Assembly: GCA_005116955.1 (NCBI GenBank)
Contig: SWDI01000001.1
Coordinates: 632,446-668,251 of the forward strand
Reading direction: 5' to 3'
Origin: Nitrospira sp.
GTDB lineage: Bacteria; Nitrospirota; Nitrospiria; Nitrospirales; Nitrospiraceae
Length of the DNA stretch: 35,806 nucleotides
In this document: positions 25,049-34,954 of the stretch, piece by piece
Layout of the letters: each line of letters starts with the position of its first letter
How positions within the stretch are numbered: position 1 is the stretch's first letter
The notes under the pieces: generated by a model
The model's input: only the letters and a program-made list of their open reading frames with translations
What the model was told of the DNA's origin: nothing
Databases searched by the model: none
Made by a program: the position numbers and the translations under genes

Positions 25049-26053
25049 ATGTATAAGCTGATCCTCATTCTTATGGTGCTTGGTTCTCAATTCACTCTCA
25101 CAGCATGCACGATCCAGCGCGTGCCCTTAACTCCGCTTACTGATGCGGAGAGGCAGACACTCGGGACCATTGGAATAGCGGCGGAGGTATCAAGGCTGGA
25201 GACGCAGTATTCTCGCGACCCATCCATTGTCGATGATGGGCTACGAGCCATGCAGGACCGCCTTAGTGATGCCGGAGAGGGGGTCATTGATGGAGCCAAA
25301 TGGGTGGACTATCGCTCCCCTATTAATCCTCGCCCTGTATGTCGTACTCCTCGTAGTAGGTTATGCTTTAAAGAGTCGATAGCGTCGGTATTGTTCACGG
25401 TATTGTTCAAAGGAGTGCTCATGACTGGCGGGGGTATCGTCGGTGGAGTTGTTGGTGCCATTGACAGAAAAACCTATTCGAATCCTCCATTGATGGATTT
25501 GCCGGAAGAAGCCGTTATCCAAGCGGTTCAAGAATCGATCGACACACTTGGTCTTCCAGAGCAGCTGCGTGATCAGGTCTGGGAAAGGGCTCAGACGTAC
25601 CCGGCCCATCACTTCGAACGGCTTTCAGAGTTGCCGGCTGATCCAGCGAACCTACACGGTGAATATAACAACAGCGTGAAAGGGGCACGATACTGGCCAC
25701 TCCGTGACAAAGGGATAGAGACTCTCCTCAAGGTACGAATCCCACTGATCGAGTTTCGCGGGTCAGACCCAGAAGATTCCTTTCGGTTGTTTGTTCACGT
25801 TGAAACCACTCTCCAAAGTACCACTGATCAGTCTTGTATTCGGCACCGAACTTGGGAGTACCGAGGAGAGAGTCATTCGCTCGCTGAGTGGCGCAAGGAC
25901 GATGCGAAACTCCTTATCGATGAGCTTGACCGAGGGCTTCCTCTCATTGCTCAGCGCGTGACATCAACGTTGTTTGAGCAGCCCTCACTGTTCTCGTTTG
26001 GAGCCTCGAGGGTCGTTATCCCAACGTCTGAATCTCTCGCCTGTCGCGGGTAA
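25049..26053 (+). CDS. Unrecognised putative lipoprotein
   Basis: This is a 334-residue protein that I do not recognise. The N-terminus is a lipoprotein signal: MYKL, a hydrophobic stretch, then LTAC with C20. A Gly-rich hydrophobic segment lies at about residues 112-140 (ASVLFTVLFKGVLMTGGGIVGGVVGAI), which could be a glycine-zipper-like membrane insertion. The C-terminal half is soluble in character, with alternating strands (LLKVRIPLIEFRG, FRLFVHVETTL) and WEYRGESHSLAEWRKDDAKLL. This layout resembles periplasmic lipoproteins of unknown function. GC content appears lower than in its neighbours, and it stands alone between decayed sequence and a truncated gene, so lateral acquisition is possible. 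ATG 25049 is the natural start given the signal peptide. No ribosome binding site stands out. Confidence 0.75.
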   Translation: MYKLILILMVLGSQFTLTACTIQRVPLTPLTDAERQTLGTIGIAAEVSRLETQYSRDPSIVDDGLRAMQDRLSDAGEGVIDGAKWVDYRSPINPRPVCRTPRSRLCFKESIASVLFTVLFKGVLMTGGGIVGGVVGAIDRKTYSNPPLMDLPEEAVIQAVQESIDTLGLPEQLRDQVWERAQTYPAHHFERLSELPADPANLHGEYNNSVKGARYWPLRDKGIETLLKVRIPLIEFRGSDPEDSFRLFVHVETTLQSTTDQSCIRHRTWEYRGESHSLAEWRKDDAKLLIDELDRGLPLIAQRVTSTLFEQPSLFSFGASRVVIPTSESLACRG

Positions 26054-26088
26054 TAGGAACAACGATCGCATTCAACAATCTACCCGCT

Positions 26089-26425
26089 TTAGGATGAGAT
26101 GGCTTGTCTTGTCTCGTCGAGATGCTTCTGTAGGTAAGTCATGAAGGGAGTGCCGCCGGTGCCGACTGCTGTGGGATTAATCGCGCTGGTCTGATGTTGG
26201 CGATGGATGTAGCTGTCGGCGTAGCCGATATGGATTTCCCGGAACTGGGCCAATAGATCAACACAGGCGCAGTAGGCGGACCACAGTTCAGGGTGCCGTT
26301 GCTTCCGGTCATGAACATACCCAGATAGCAGGGCGCGACCCTGATCGTCAGTCCGAATCCCCAGGGTCTGAAGGAAGATGCGGTGGGTAGGAGGCATGTA
26401 CTCCCGAATTTCTTGTAAGTGCACC
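26089..26425 (-). pseudogene. C-terminal fragment of an indoleamine 2,3-dioxygenase-like haem dioxygenase
   Basis: About 110 codons match the C-terminal end of the indoleamine 2,3-dioxygenase family: REYMPPTHRIFLQTLG (compare MRRYMPPAHR in the family), WSAYCACVDLLAQFREIHIGYADSYI with the proximal haem-ligand His, and GTGGTPFMTYLQKHL. The full enzyme is about 350-400 residues, so the N-terminal two thirds, including the distal pocket, is missing. The frame can be opened by a GTG at 26451, but this lies inside a terminator hairpin, and the residues before about 26425 (AFFSLG) come from that hairpin. I therefore call it a gene remnant. The intact enzyme opens the indole ring of tryptophan or related compounds. 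No kynurenine-pathway gene is nearby. Confidence 0.75.
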
Positions 26426-26440
26426 GTCAAGCCCAAAGAA

Positions 26441-26470
26441 AAAAAGGCCACCTTTTCAGGTGGCCTTTTT
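26441..26470. terminator. Strong bidirectional intrinsic terminator
   Basis: AAAAAGGCCACC (26441-26452), loop TTTTCA, GGTGGCCTTTTT (26459-26470): a perfect 12-bp stem including A/T tracts on both sides. It can work in both directions. On the minus strand it ends transcription coming from ahcY before the dioxygenase remnant; on the plus strand it can end the lipoprotein transcript. Confidence 0.88.
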
Positions 26471-26542
26471 GTTTTCTGCCCTCTCAGGCAGGTGTGGTGC
26501 GGGTGCTCTCAGCTGCGCGCATTCACCGAGAACCATCCGAAT

Positions 26543-26668
26543 CAGGATGCTCAAAATGGCATCCCAGCTAGGCCGCAGGGAGCTCGACGACCGAAGCGTA
26601 CCCTTGCGGTACGTTGCAGGGAGACGAGCGACTGAGAACGACGCCGGGTGCCATTTTCAGCAATCCTG
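26543..26668. repeat. Long imperfect palindromic element abutting the ahcY stop codon
   Basis: The outer arms are CAGGATGCTCAAAATGGC (26543-26560) and GCCATTTTCAGCAATCCTG (26650-26668), complementary except for a few positions. The centre is GTACC-CTTGC-GGTAC (26598-26612). The whole 126-base element could fold into one long hairpin. It ends exactly next to the ahcY stop codon (26669-26671). Its size and form fit an interspersed palindromic repeat (REP/MITE-like). I recall similar elements at gene ends in Nitrospira genomes, but copy number cannot be judged from one window. Confidence 0.65.
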
Positions 26669-27964
<1,296 letters not shown>

Positions 27965-27995
27965 TCAACGGTTAATGGTTATCGTTCGCCATCAT

Positions 27996-28032
27996 GCAAA
28001 GGGGGACGGGTGGAGAACCCGTCCCCCTTTGC
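27996..28032. terminator. Perfect 15-bp hairpin between metK and ahcY
   Basis: GCAAAGGGGGACGGG (27996-28010) pairs perfectly with CCCGTCCCCCTTTGC (28018-28032) around a 7-base loop. It lies 22 bases after the metK stop codon and 34 bases before the ahcY start. It has no long U-tract on the minus strand, so it may act as a partial terminator, processing site or 3'-end stabiliser within the metK-ahcY unit. Confidence 0.7.
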
Positions 28033-28054
28033 CAACATGCTACACCCAGGGCGC

Positions 28055-29203
28055 TTATAGCCCGGCGTCTTTGCGCAGCGCCTTCGTCTTGTCAGTTTTC
28101 TCCCACGTGAACTCAGGTTCGGTGCGACCGAAATGGCCGTATGCAGCGGTTTTTCTGAAAATCGGGCGCCTGAGTTTAAGGTGATCGATAATGCCGCGCG
28201 GAGTCATGGGGAAATGTTTGCGCACGAGCTTATCGAGAATATCGACCGACACTTTTTCGGTGCCCTTGGTATCGACGAGGACAGACACCGGATCGGCCAC
28301 CCCGATCGCGTAGGCCAGCTGCACTTCACACTTGCCGGCCAAGCCGGCGGCGACGAGATTCTTGGCGATATAGCGAGCCATATACGAGGCGGATCGGTCC
28401 ACCTTTGTGGGATCCTTGCCTGAGAACGCGCCACCGCCATGACTGCCGTGTCCGCCGTAGGTATCGACGATAATTTTCCGGCCTGTGAGGCCCGTGTCCC
28501 CCATCGGGCCGCCAACGACGAAACGACCGGTGGGGTTAATGTGATGCTTCACACTGGTTGCATCGTAGAGCCCTTTCGGCATCACGGGTTTAATGACCTT
28601 TTCCATGATCTCACGCTCAATCTGCTTGCTGGTGACATCAGGGCTGTGTTGCGTGGAGACGACGATCGTATCGATCCGCACGGGTTTGCCGTTCTTGTAC
28701 TCGACCGTCACTTGGGATTTGCCGTCGGGTCGTACCCACTTAAGAATATTCTTCTTGCGCACCTCTGCCAGCCGCTTGGTTAGCCGGTGAGCCAAGACGA
28801 TGGGCATCGGCATGAGCTCATCCGTTTCATTGGTGGCGTAGCCGAACATCAAGCCCTGATCACCGGCTCCTCCGGAATCCACGCCCATCGAGATATCAGG
28901 AGATTGCTGGTGGATAGCGGTGAGAACCGAGCAGGTATGATAGTCGAACCCCCACGACGCATCGCAATAGCCGACGTCCTTGATGACGTCACGGATAATA
29001 TCCGGGATTTCAACGTACGCCTTGGTTGAGATTTCACCCGCTACCAGGGCGATGCCGGTGGTCAGGATAGTTTCGCAGGCAACGCGGGAATATTTATCCT
29101 GCGCAATGATGGCGTCCAAGATGCCGTCGGAAATCTGGTCGGCAATCTTATCCGGGTGTCCTTCAGTGACCGACTCTGAAGTAAATAAGAAATTGTCTCG
29201 CAT
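28055..29203 (-). CDS. metK: S-adenosylmethionine synthetase
   Basis: This 382-residue enzyme makes S-adenosylmethionine from ATP and methionine. It has [21 protein letters not shown] at the N-terminus with the catalytic His, [12 protein letters not shown], the [16 protein letters not shown] loop, and [11 protein letters not shown]. All the usual family motifs are present and the length is normal. ATG 29203 is preceded by GAGGGG. It is the first gene of the metK-ahcY pair. I looked for a SAM- or SAH-type riboswitch upstream (29204-29460) and found none; only a small hairpin CCACG/CGTGG at 29290-29306 is seen. Expression control is therefore not evident from the sequence. Confidence 0.97.
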   Translation of the reverse strand: MRDNFLFTSESVTEGHPDKIADQISDGILDAIIAQDKYSRVACETILTTGIALVAGEISTKAYVEIPDIIRDVIKDVGYCDASWGFDYHTCSVLTAIHQQSPDISMGVDSGGAGDQGLMFGYATNETDELMPMPIVLAHRLTKRLAEVRKKNILKWVRPDGKSQVTVEYKNGKPVRIDTIVVSTQHSPDVTSKQIEREIMEKVIKPVMPKGLYDATSVKHHINPTGRFVVGGPMGDTGLTGRKIIVDTYGGHGSHGGGAFSGKDPTKVDRSASYMARYIAKNLVAAGLAGKCEVQLAYAIGVADPVSVLVDTKGTEKVSVDILDKLVRKHFPMTPRGIIDHLKLRRPIFRKTAAYGHFGRTEPEFTWEKTDKTKALRKDAGL

Positions 29204-29469
29204 GTGCCCCTCGTGGGTTCAGGTTTATGGAAAGCCAGGGTTGCTGTGTTTGCTGATTATGAATGTGACGAGTGGTACCGAGTGACAGACCACGCACAAT
29301 CCGTGGCAATTCTAGAGAGATCAGTCGGCTTTGTCCATCACTTCGATCGTAGGGGAAGAAATTTCTCACTCGCCGCTTGCTTGACTCAGGTTTTTGCGGA
29401 CTTGTAACATACTCTCAATAGCACGAGAACCTGCCGACGGCTGAGTAAGAGAGTTTGCTTGAAGTGACC

Positions 29470-30072
29470 ATGGCTATATTGACGGCAGACGAAGACCGTG
29501 CCCATCCGTGTATCAACATGACACTTCAGCGAGCGGCGTTGGTTTTCACCTTCATGGCAGTCGGTGTGTTTTGCACGGCATCGTTCTCCGAGGCAGAATC
29601 ACCCCAACCGAAGACACGGCCAGGCTTGGAGCGTGGCGTTGTCCAAGTTGGTGACGAAGCACCGAACTTTATGTTGCGGGACCTTGCCGGTAACGCTGTA
29701 AGCTTGTCTCAGCTCAGAGGGAAAGTCGTCCTGCTAAATTTTTGGGCGACCTGGTGCGGACCATGCCGTATCGAGATGCCGGCAATGGAACAGCTGTACC
29801 GCACGTTGCCGCGAAGGGAGTTCGAGATCTTGGCCGTGTCGACGGATCAACAGGGCGCTGCGGTCACCCGTCCGTTTCAGCGCGAAATGGGGTTCACGTT
29901 TCCTATTCTTCATGACTCGGAATACCGCGTAGGCCTGACGTACGGGGCCCGTTCGATTCCGATCACCTTTATGGTCGATCGTCGAGGCATCGTGCGACAA
30001 AAGATTTTCGGTGCACGTGATTGGGGCTCTCCGGAGGCCCGTGACCTCATCCAAGAACTGATGAAGTCGTAA
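29470..30072 (+). CDS. TlpA-like periplasmic thioredoxin
   Basis: This protein of about 200 residues has a hydrophobic N-terminal signal (TLQRAALVFTFMAVGVFCTASF) and a thioredoxin/AhpC-like redoxin domain: GDEAPNFMLRDLAGNAVSLSQLRGKVVLLNFWATWCGPCR with the redox pair C96/C99, then LAVSTDQQGA and the cis-Pro segment RSIPITFMVDRRG. It should reduce disulfides in the periplasm, for example in apocytochrome c or copper-site maturation, powered by CcdA. The ccdA gene begins 2 bases after its stop. The start is uncertain: ATG 29470 is chosen, but ATG 29518 lies closer to the signal peptide and would remove 16 residues. The family is clear. Confidence 0.9.
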   Translation: MAILTADEDRAHPCINMTLQRAALVFTFMAVGVFCTASFSEAESPQPKTRPGLERGVVQVGDEAPNFMLRDLAGNAVSLSQLRGKVVLLNFWATWCGPCRIEMPAMEQLYRTLPRREFEILAVSTDQQGAAVTRPFQREMGFTFPILHDSEYRVGLTYGARSIPITFMVDRRGIVRQKIFGARDWGSPEARDLIQELMKS

Positions 30073-30074
30073 CC

Positions 30075-30821
30075 ATGACACAATCCATCCCACAGATTTC
30101 GCTCATTGCCGCTTTTTCCGCGGGGCTCCTTTCCTTTGTGTCCCCATGTGTGTTGCCGTTGGTGCCGAGCTATATTTCCTACATTACCGGCCTGTCCGTC
30201 GAGCAGTTGACCGATGCGTCTGAACGAGTCAAGTTTCGGAAGGCCATCGTCGTGAACTCCTTGTTGTTCATCGGAGGGTTTTCATCGGTCTTTATTGCGT
30301 TCGGGGCTTCGGCGAGTTTTCTCGGCCAGATCCTGATCACCCATCAAGATCTCATCCGTCGTGTCGGTGGCGCGTTGATTATCGTGTTTGGGCTCTACCT
30401 GCTCGGGATTCTGAACTTGAAGTTCCTGAAGATGGAGCAGCGGTATCAATTCCGTAATAGACCTGCCGGATACCTAGGGTCATTCTTGATAGGGGTTGCC
30501 TTCGCTGCTGGTTGGACTCCCTGTGTCGGGCCAGTGCTGGGATCCATTCTTCTCTATGCCAGCACGACCGACTCTCTTTTTAGTGGGGTTGTGTTGCTGA
30601 CCTTTTACTCGTTGGGATTGGGCTTGCCGCTCTTCCTCACGGCATTGGGGGTCGATCGGTTTCTGGCCTATTTCAAGGAAGTGCGGGCGTACCTGTGGGG
30701 CGTGTCGACTGTGAGTGGAGTCCTGCTGATCCTCGTCGGCGTCATGATTTACGCCAATTCGCTGACGATGGTGACAAGTTTCTTGGAACGATATGGAATC
30801 GGCTGGTATTTCGGCCAGTAG
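30075..30821 (+). CDS. ccdA: Cytochrome c biogenesis protein CcdA
   Basis: This is a 248-residue inner-membrane protein of the CcdA/DsbD-beta family with six predicted spans. The two redox Cys are C25 in FVSPCVLPLVPSY and C150 in GWTPCVGPVLGSIL, at the expected symmetric positions. It carries electrons from cytoplasmic thioredoxin across the membrane to periplasmic thiol proteins. The gene starts 2 bases after the TlpA-like gene, which is the likely electron acceptor, so the pair forms a reductive thiol pathway that could serve haem c attachment, for example on the CxxCH protein at 18870-19463. All key residues are intact. Confidence 0.94.
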   Translation: MTQSIPQISLIAAFSAGLLSFVSPCVLPLVPSYISYITGLSVEQLTDASERVKFRKAIVVNSLLFIGGFSSVFIAFGASASFLGQILITHQDLIRRVGGALIIVFGLYLLGILNLKFLKMEQRYQFRNRPAGYLGSFLIGVAFAAGWTPCVGPVLGSILLYASTTDSLFSGVVLLTFYSLGLGLPLFLTALGVDRFLAYFKEVRAYLWGVSTVSGVLLILVGVMIYANSLTMVTSFLERYGIGWYFGQ

Positions 30822-30948
30822 ATAGGCCTCAGCTTTCAGTAACCAGTCGTCAGCTCACGAACAATCTGGATCAAACCACTCCCATTTCCACTCATCCAGC
30901 GGAGATGCGGTATTGATTGCCGTATATGTTGGCAGTTAACCCGCTAAA

Positions 30949-31932
30949 TCAGCACCAGGCACCGAGACGGCAGGCTGTAAAGCCTTGACCCAGTGTCGTG
31001 GCAGTAGAAGCGGAGGTGCTGAAAGAGCCGAGTGATGGAGGAATGCCGAGTGTACCCATTACTGTTGGAGCGGGCGATGGACTAACGGCCGGTCGGTTGC
31101 TTCGGACCATCCCTGGGCCTGCGTCGGAAACGGGAACTGATTCCGGTTTTTGCGCGAGGAGCGTATTCGGTTGGGCCCCACCGATTTTCTCCAGCAAGCT
31201 CTTTCCGGCTCCTGAGGCGGTACTGTTCGGATACTTGTCCACTAAGACGACGAGATTTTCCCTGGCCCAATCGTCGGCACCCATTTCATGGTACGCCTTC
31301 GCGATGGAGTACAGGGCTTCTGCGGCGATGGGCTTATCAGGATACGCCTTGAGGACTTGCTGAAACCGATGCGTGGCAGCAAGGTAGGAGCCCCGCCGGT
31401 AATAGAATTGTCCCACGAAGAGATGCATCTGAGCGATCCAATCATGGCATTCCTCGAGTTTCTGCAGCGCCTGGATGTCATAGCGGCTACCGGGGAACTC
31501 TTTTCTCATCTGCTCGAATGCAGTGATGGCCTTGTGCATCGGTTCAGGATCACGATCGATGGTCTTCGCCATCTTGACATGAATTTCCCCGATCCTGAAT
31601 GCTGCGTAGGGCGCCAGGACGTGATTGCGATGGAGCTCCAGAAAGTGTTTGTATTCGACTAAGGCTTCCGCATACTCCTCTTTCTCGAAATAGGCCTCTC
31701 CCCGCTTCATGATGATGTTGGGGTGGTAGTGGTTCTCAACGGTATCTCCGAGAAAAATTTGCTCGTCTGTGCTGCTGAAGACCTTCTTGATCCCGCTTCG
31801 AACGTCACTTGTGCCGATATCGCCGGCACACGACGTGATGAACAGTGAGCCGATACCGAGATAAACAGCCAGGCTGAGTCGGGATGATCGTGAGGGTCGA
31901 TGGGCAATGATTCCGATGGAATGAAGGAACAT
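30949..31932 (-). CDS. BamD-like TPR outer-membrane assembly lipoprotein
   Basis: This protein of about 327 residues has an N-terminal signal with a lipobox-like FITSC (C35 from ATG 31932), so it is likely a lipoprotein. The middle carries BamD/YfiO-type TPR repeats: RGEAYFEKEEYAEALVEYKHFLELHRNHVLAPYAAFRIGEIHVK, FEQMRKEFPGSRYDIQALQKLEECHDWIAQMHLFVGQFYYRRGSYLAATHRFQQVLKAYPD, and AEALYSIAKAYHEMGADDWARENLVVLVDKYPNS. BamD acts in the BAM complex that folds outer-membrane proteins. The C-terminal 90 residues are Pro/Ser/Thr-rich and not part of the core. The frame extends to a TTG at 31950. I choose ATG 31932 because the signal peptide needs no more length. It is divergent from the ketosynthase gene. 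Confidence 0.88.
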   Translation of the reverse strand: MFLHSIGIIAHRPSRSSRLSLAVYLGIGSLFITSCAGDIGTSDVRSGIKKVFSSTDEQIFLGDTVENHYHPNIIMKRGEAYFEKEEYAEALVEYKHFLELHRNHVLAPYAAFRIGEIHVKMAKTIDRDPEPMHKAITAFEQMRKEFPGSRYDIQALQKLEECHDWIAQMHLFVGQFYYRRGSYLAATHRFQQVLKAYPDKPIAAEALYSIAKAYHEMGADDWARENLVVLVDKYPNSTASGAGKSLLEKIGGAQPNTLLAQKPESVPVSDAGPGMVRSNRPAVSPSPAPTVMGTLGIPPSLGSFSTSASTATTLGQGFTACRLGAWC

Positions 31933-32072
31933 ACCATCAATACATAGCAAGGATACGGGCTAAAAGCAATGCAGGAGCGGTTTGGTTGACCTGCCTCTTT
32001 CCACTCCCTATAATCCGCCCGCACATCGCAAGGTTGAGCATTTTTGCGGGGAACGGATGGTGTCGAGCGGTC

Positions 32073-33065
32073 ATGATTCGTTCAAGAATCATTGGAACAG
32101 GTAGCTATCTCCCTTCCCGGATCGTCTCGAATGAAGAGATTGCTCCTACGCTAGGGGTATCCCCGGCTCGGATCTACCGGCTGACCGGTATTCAGACACG
32201 TCATTGGGCCGGCGATCACGAGGCGTCTTCTGACATGGCCGTCGAGGCGGGACGTCGGGCACTTGATGCCGCAGATTGTCCGCCTTCTTCAATCGATGCC
32301 ATTATTCTTTCCACCACCTCTCCTGACATGGCGTTCCCGTCGACGGCTTGCTTGGTCCAACGAGGATTAGGCTGCAAGCCAGTGGGAGCATTTGACGTGT
32401 CTGCCTCCTGCTCGGGGTTCTTGTACGGGCTCTCCATGGCACAAGCCATGATTCTGAGCAGACAGGCCAAGACCTGTCTGGTGGTGGCCTCAGAGGTCAA
32501 GTCTCGGTCGCTCGATCCTCAGGATGACTCGACGGCGCTGTTGTTCGGCGACGGGGCTGGTGCTGTCATACTGCGGGGTGAAGAGGATGGCATTCCTGAG
32601 TGGCGAGGGATTCTAGGGATCAGGTTATATGCCGATGGAGCCCACCATGGACTCATTCGGCTCCCAGGCGGAGGATCACGGATGCCCTTGTCTTCCGACA
32701 CACTGCGCAAGCGTGAGCACTCGCTTCGGATGCAGGGAGCGTCGCTCTTTCGGATAGCCATTCGCCGGATTGAACAGGCGGTGCAGGAGATCTTGAAAGA
32801 GTTCGGCGTCGGTCCAGGAGATCTCAAGCAGGTTGTTCTCCATCAAGCAAATGGTCGAATCTTGTCGCAAGTTGCCGAGCGTTTGGGTATTGATCAGAGG
32901 CGCGTAGCCTCCGTGATCGAACGCTATGGCAATACGTCCTCAGCCTCTCTTCCGATCGCGCTCGATGATGCGGTTCGCGGAGGAAACATCTCACCGAATG
33001 ATCTGGTTCTGTTGGGCACTTTTGGCGGCGGAGTCACCTGGGCAACGAGTCTCCTCCGCTGGTAA
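32073..33065 (+). CDS. 3-oxoacyl-ACP synthase III (FabH-like)
   Basis: This 330-residue thiolase-fold enzyme starts fatty-acid chains by joining an acyl-CoA to malonyl-ACP. The catalytic triad is complete: C113 (VSASCSGFLYGL), H257 (HQANGRI) and N287 (ERYGNTSSAS). The N-terminus RIIGTGSYLPSRIVSNEEI is typical. The frame is open to 31986. ATG 32073 is chosen because it is directly before the conserved N-terminus; the longer form adds an unrelated 29-residue leader. It stands alone, not in a fab cluster, so a role in a secondary acyl pathway is also possible. The C-terminal GGGVTWATSLLRW is the standard family ending. Confidence 0.92.
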   Translation: MIRSRIIGTGSYLPSRIVSNEEIAPTLGVSPARIYRLTGIQTRHWAGDHEASSDMAVEAGRRALDAADCPPSSIDAIILSTTSPDMAFPSTACLVQRGLGCKPVGAFDVSASCSGFLYGLSMAQAMILSRQAKTCLVVASEVKSRSLDPQDDSTALLFGDGAGAVILRGEEDGIPEWRGILGIRLYADGAHHGLIRLPGGGSRMPLSSDTLRKREHSLRMQGASLFRIAIRRIEQAVQEILKEFGVGPGDLKQVVLHQANGRILSQVAERLGIDQRRVASVIERYGNTSSASLPIALDDAVRGGNISPNDLVLLGTFGGGVTWATSLLRW

Positions 33066-33089
33066 CGATAGTAGATCGGGAGCAGGCGT

Positions 33090-34949
33090 TTATGCCTTGT
33101 TTGCTTCGTTCAACTGAGCAGACACTCGCTTGCCACCGCTGACTGGAAGTCGAACCACGAAACGACTGCCTTGGGGATGATTCGCTTCGACCCACACCTG
33201 CCCTCCGTGTCCCTCGACAATGTGCTTCACAATCGCCAGTCCGAGTCCCGTCCCGCCCAACTCGCGTGACCGAGCTTTGTCGACGCGGTAAAACCGTTCG
33301 AAGACACGAGGTCGGTCTTCTTCGGGGATACCGATTCCGGTATCGGTGACGCTGAGGTCGATCGCTCGGGCTGCTGGCTCGGCATTTCCGATCGGGGGAG
33401 CAAGCTTGGCGCCGATCGCGATGGTTCCTCCTTCCGGCGTATATTTGATGGCGTTATCGAGCAGATTGGTCAAGACTTGCACGAGCCGACCTTCGTCGCC
33501 CGCCACCGGAGGGAGCGACAGATCGACCGAGGTGACGAGACGGTGCCGTTTCTTATCGGCAATCGGTTTGATCATGGAGAGGGTCCGGTCGACGACGGAA
33601 CGCAATTCAAGCGGTTCTTCCTTCAGTGAGACACGGCCCGATTCGATTTTTGAAAGTTCGAGCAGGTCTTCGATGATCAGATTCAGCCGATCGCTTTGTT
33701 TGAGGATGATCTCCAAGAATTTCGCGGACGTCACGGGGTCGTCCTTGGCGCCGTCCAGCAGGGCTTCCACGTAGCCCTTGATGGAGGTGAGCGGAGTCCG
33801 AAGTTCATGGGAGACATTTGCCACAAAGTCTTTCCTGATCTTCTCCAGACGCCGCAGTTCGGTGATGTCATGAAAGACCAACACGAGACAGGCCTCGCGT
33901 TCCCGTTCTCCCCCTGCTGGAGAAGCTTCGATCTGGAGACACCGCCCCGTTAGAGGCAGCACGATTTCATCTTCGCCCGGTACGCGTGACCGGAGAATGG
34001 TCGTGACCAGGTCGTTAAGCTGTTGATGGCGGAACAGCTCGGCGCAGGGGCGCCCTCGAGCTTCCACGCGCGAGATGCCGAACATCCGTTCCAATGCCGG
34101 GTTGATTTGCAACACGTGGCCGCGAGAGTCCAAGACCATGACGCCTTCGACCATTGAGGTGAGTACGGCAAGCAGTTGGGCTCGATCTTCTGAAAGTTCG
34201 TCGATCTTGGCATGCAGCTGGCCTGCCATGTCATTCAGCGTCGTCGCCAAGAGACCGACTTCATCCTGCGCGGTTGTTCTGATGGGTATGGCCTGATGGC
34301 CGGAACTGAGTCGTCGCGCAGCCGATGCGATGTCCGAGAGAGGTCTGGTGATGTTGTGCGCCAACCAGACACTCAGGGTCAGGGCGACGAGGAACGCGAC
34401 TCCGAGCGCGAGAAGCAGGTGCCGTTTCAATTCTGCAATCTCGCGGTCGACGATGGCCATCGGCAGGCCCACGCGTACGGCGATCGCCGCTGCCTCCTGA
34501 GGCTGACGGAGCAGCACCGCACGATACATGGTGCGCTCGCCGGTGGTATGACGTGGGCGGATGTCTTCTCCGTGTCCTGTGGAAAGGGCCTGTTGGATTT
34601 CTGGCTGAGAAGTGTGATTCTCAACAGCGGGCACGTCGGCATCTCGTACGGCGCTATCCGCGAGAACCGTTCCGTCTGCGGCGACCAGCGTCACACGGGC
34701 GGATGATCGGTTGCCGAGGTCATGTGCCGTCTGTTGCAAGGAGGAAGGGGTCGGATGTGAAGACGATGAGTGAAACAGCGGCTGAAAGCCGTACTCGACA
34801 AGCTTGGTTTTTGCCTCCAGCGCATCAGCGAATTGCGCGAGGTACTGTTGCTCGAGGGCCTGGATCGTCATCACGCCGGCGATCAGCAGTCCACAGGCGA
34901 CCGCCACAAGCGTGCCAAGCGTCAATTTCCATCGAATCGACCACGTCAT
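33090..34949 (-). CDS. phoR: PhoR-type sensor histidine kinase
   Basis: This is a 619-residue membrane kinase. It has a first span at about 10-30, a periplasmic region of about 145 residues, a second span at about 176-198, HAMP (199-252), a PAS domain (about 256-368), HisKA with H381 (VANVSHELRTPLTSIKGYVEALL) and HATPase_c with NAIKYTPEGG, VTDTGIGIPEEDRPRVFERFYRVD and GGTGLGLAIVKHIVEGHGG. It is the probable partner of the PhoB-like regulator whose gene ends 5 bases upstream. PhoR kinases respond to phosphate limitation, but the large extracytoplasmic domain here means another envelope signal is possible. Length and motifs are normal. Confidence 0.88.
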   Translation of the reverse strand: MTWSIRWKLTLGTLVAVACGLLIAGVMTIQALEQQYLAQFADALEAKTKLVEYGFQPLFHSSSSHPTPSSLQQTAHDLGNRSSARVTLVAADGTVLADSAVRDADVPAVENHTSQPEIQQALSTGHGEDIRPRHTTGERTMYRAVLLRQPQEAAAIAVRVGLPMAIVDREIAELKRHLLLALGVAFLVALTLSVWLAHNITRPLSDIASAARRLSSGHQAIPIRTTAQDEVGLLATTLNDMAGQLHAKIDELSEDRAQLLAVLTSMVEGVMVLDSRGHVLQINPALERMFGISRVEARGRPCAELFRHQQLNDLVTTILRSRVPGEDEIVLPLTGRCLQIEASPAGGEREREACLVLVFHDITELRRLEKIRKDFVANVSHELRTPLTSIKGYVEALLDGAKDDPVTSAKFLEIILKQSDRLNLIIEDLLELSKIESGRVSLKEEPLELRSVVDRTLSMIKPIADKKRHRLVTSVDLSLPPVAGDEGRLVQVLTNLLDNAIKYTPEGGTIAIGAKLAPPIGNAEPAARAIDLSVTDTGIGIPEEDRPRVFERFYRVDKARSRELGGTGLGLAIVKHIVEGHGGQVWVEANHPQGSRFVVRLPVSGGKRVSAQLNEANKA

Positions 34950-34954
34950 CCTGA

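Noticed and set aside
29204..29460. Possible SAM or SAH riboswitch upstream of metK
   Set aside because: No conserved riboswitch core could be found; only a 5-bp hairpin is present.
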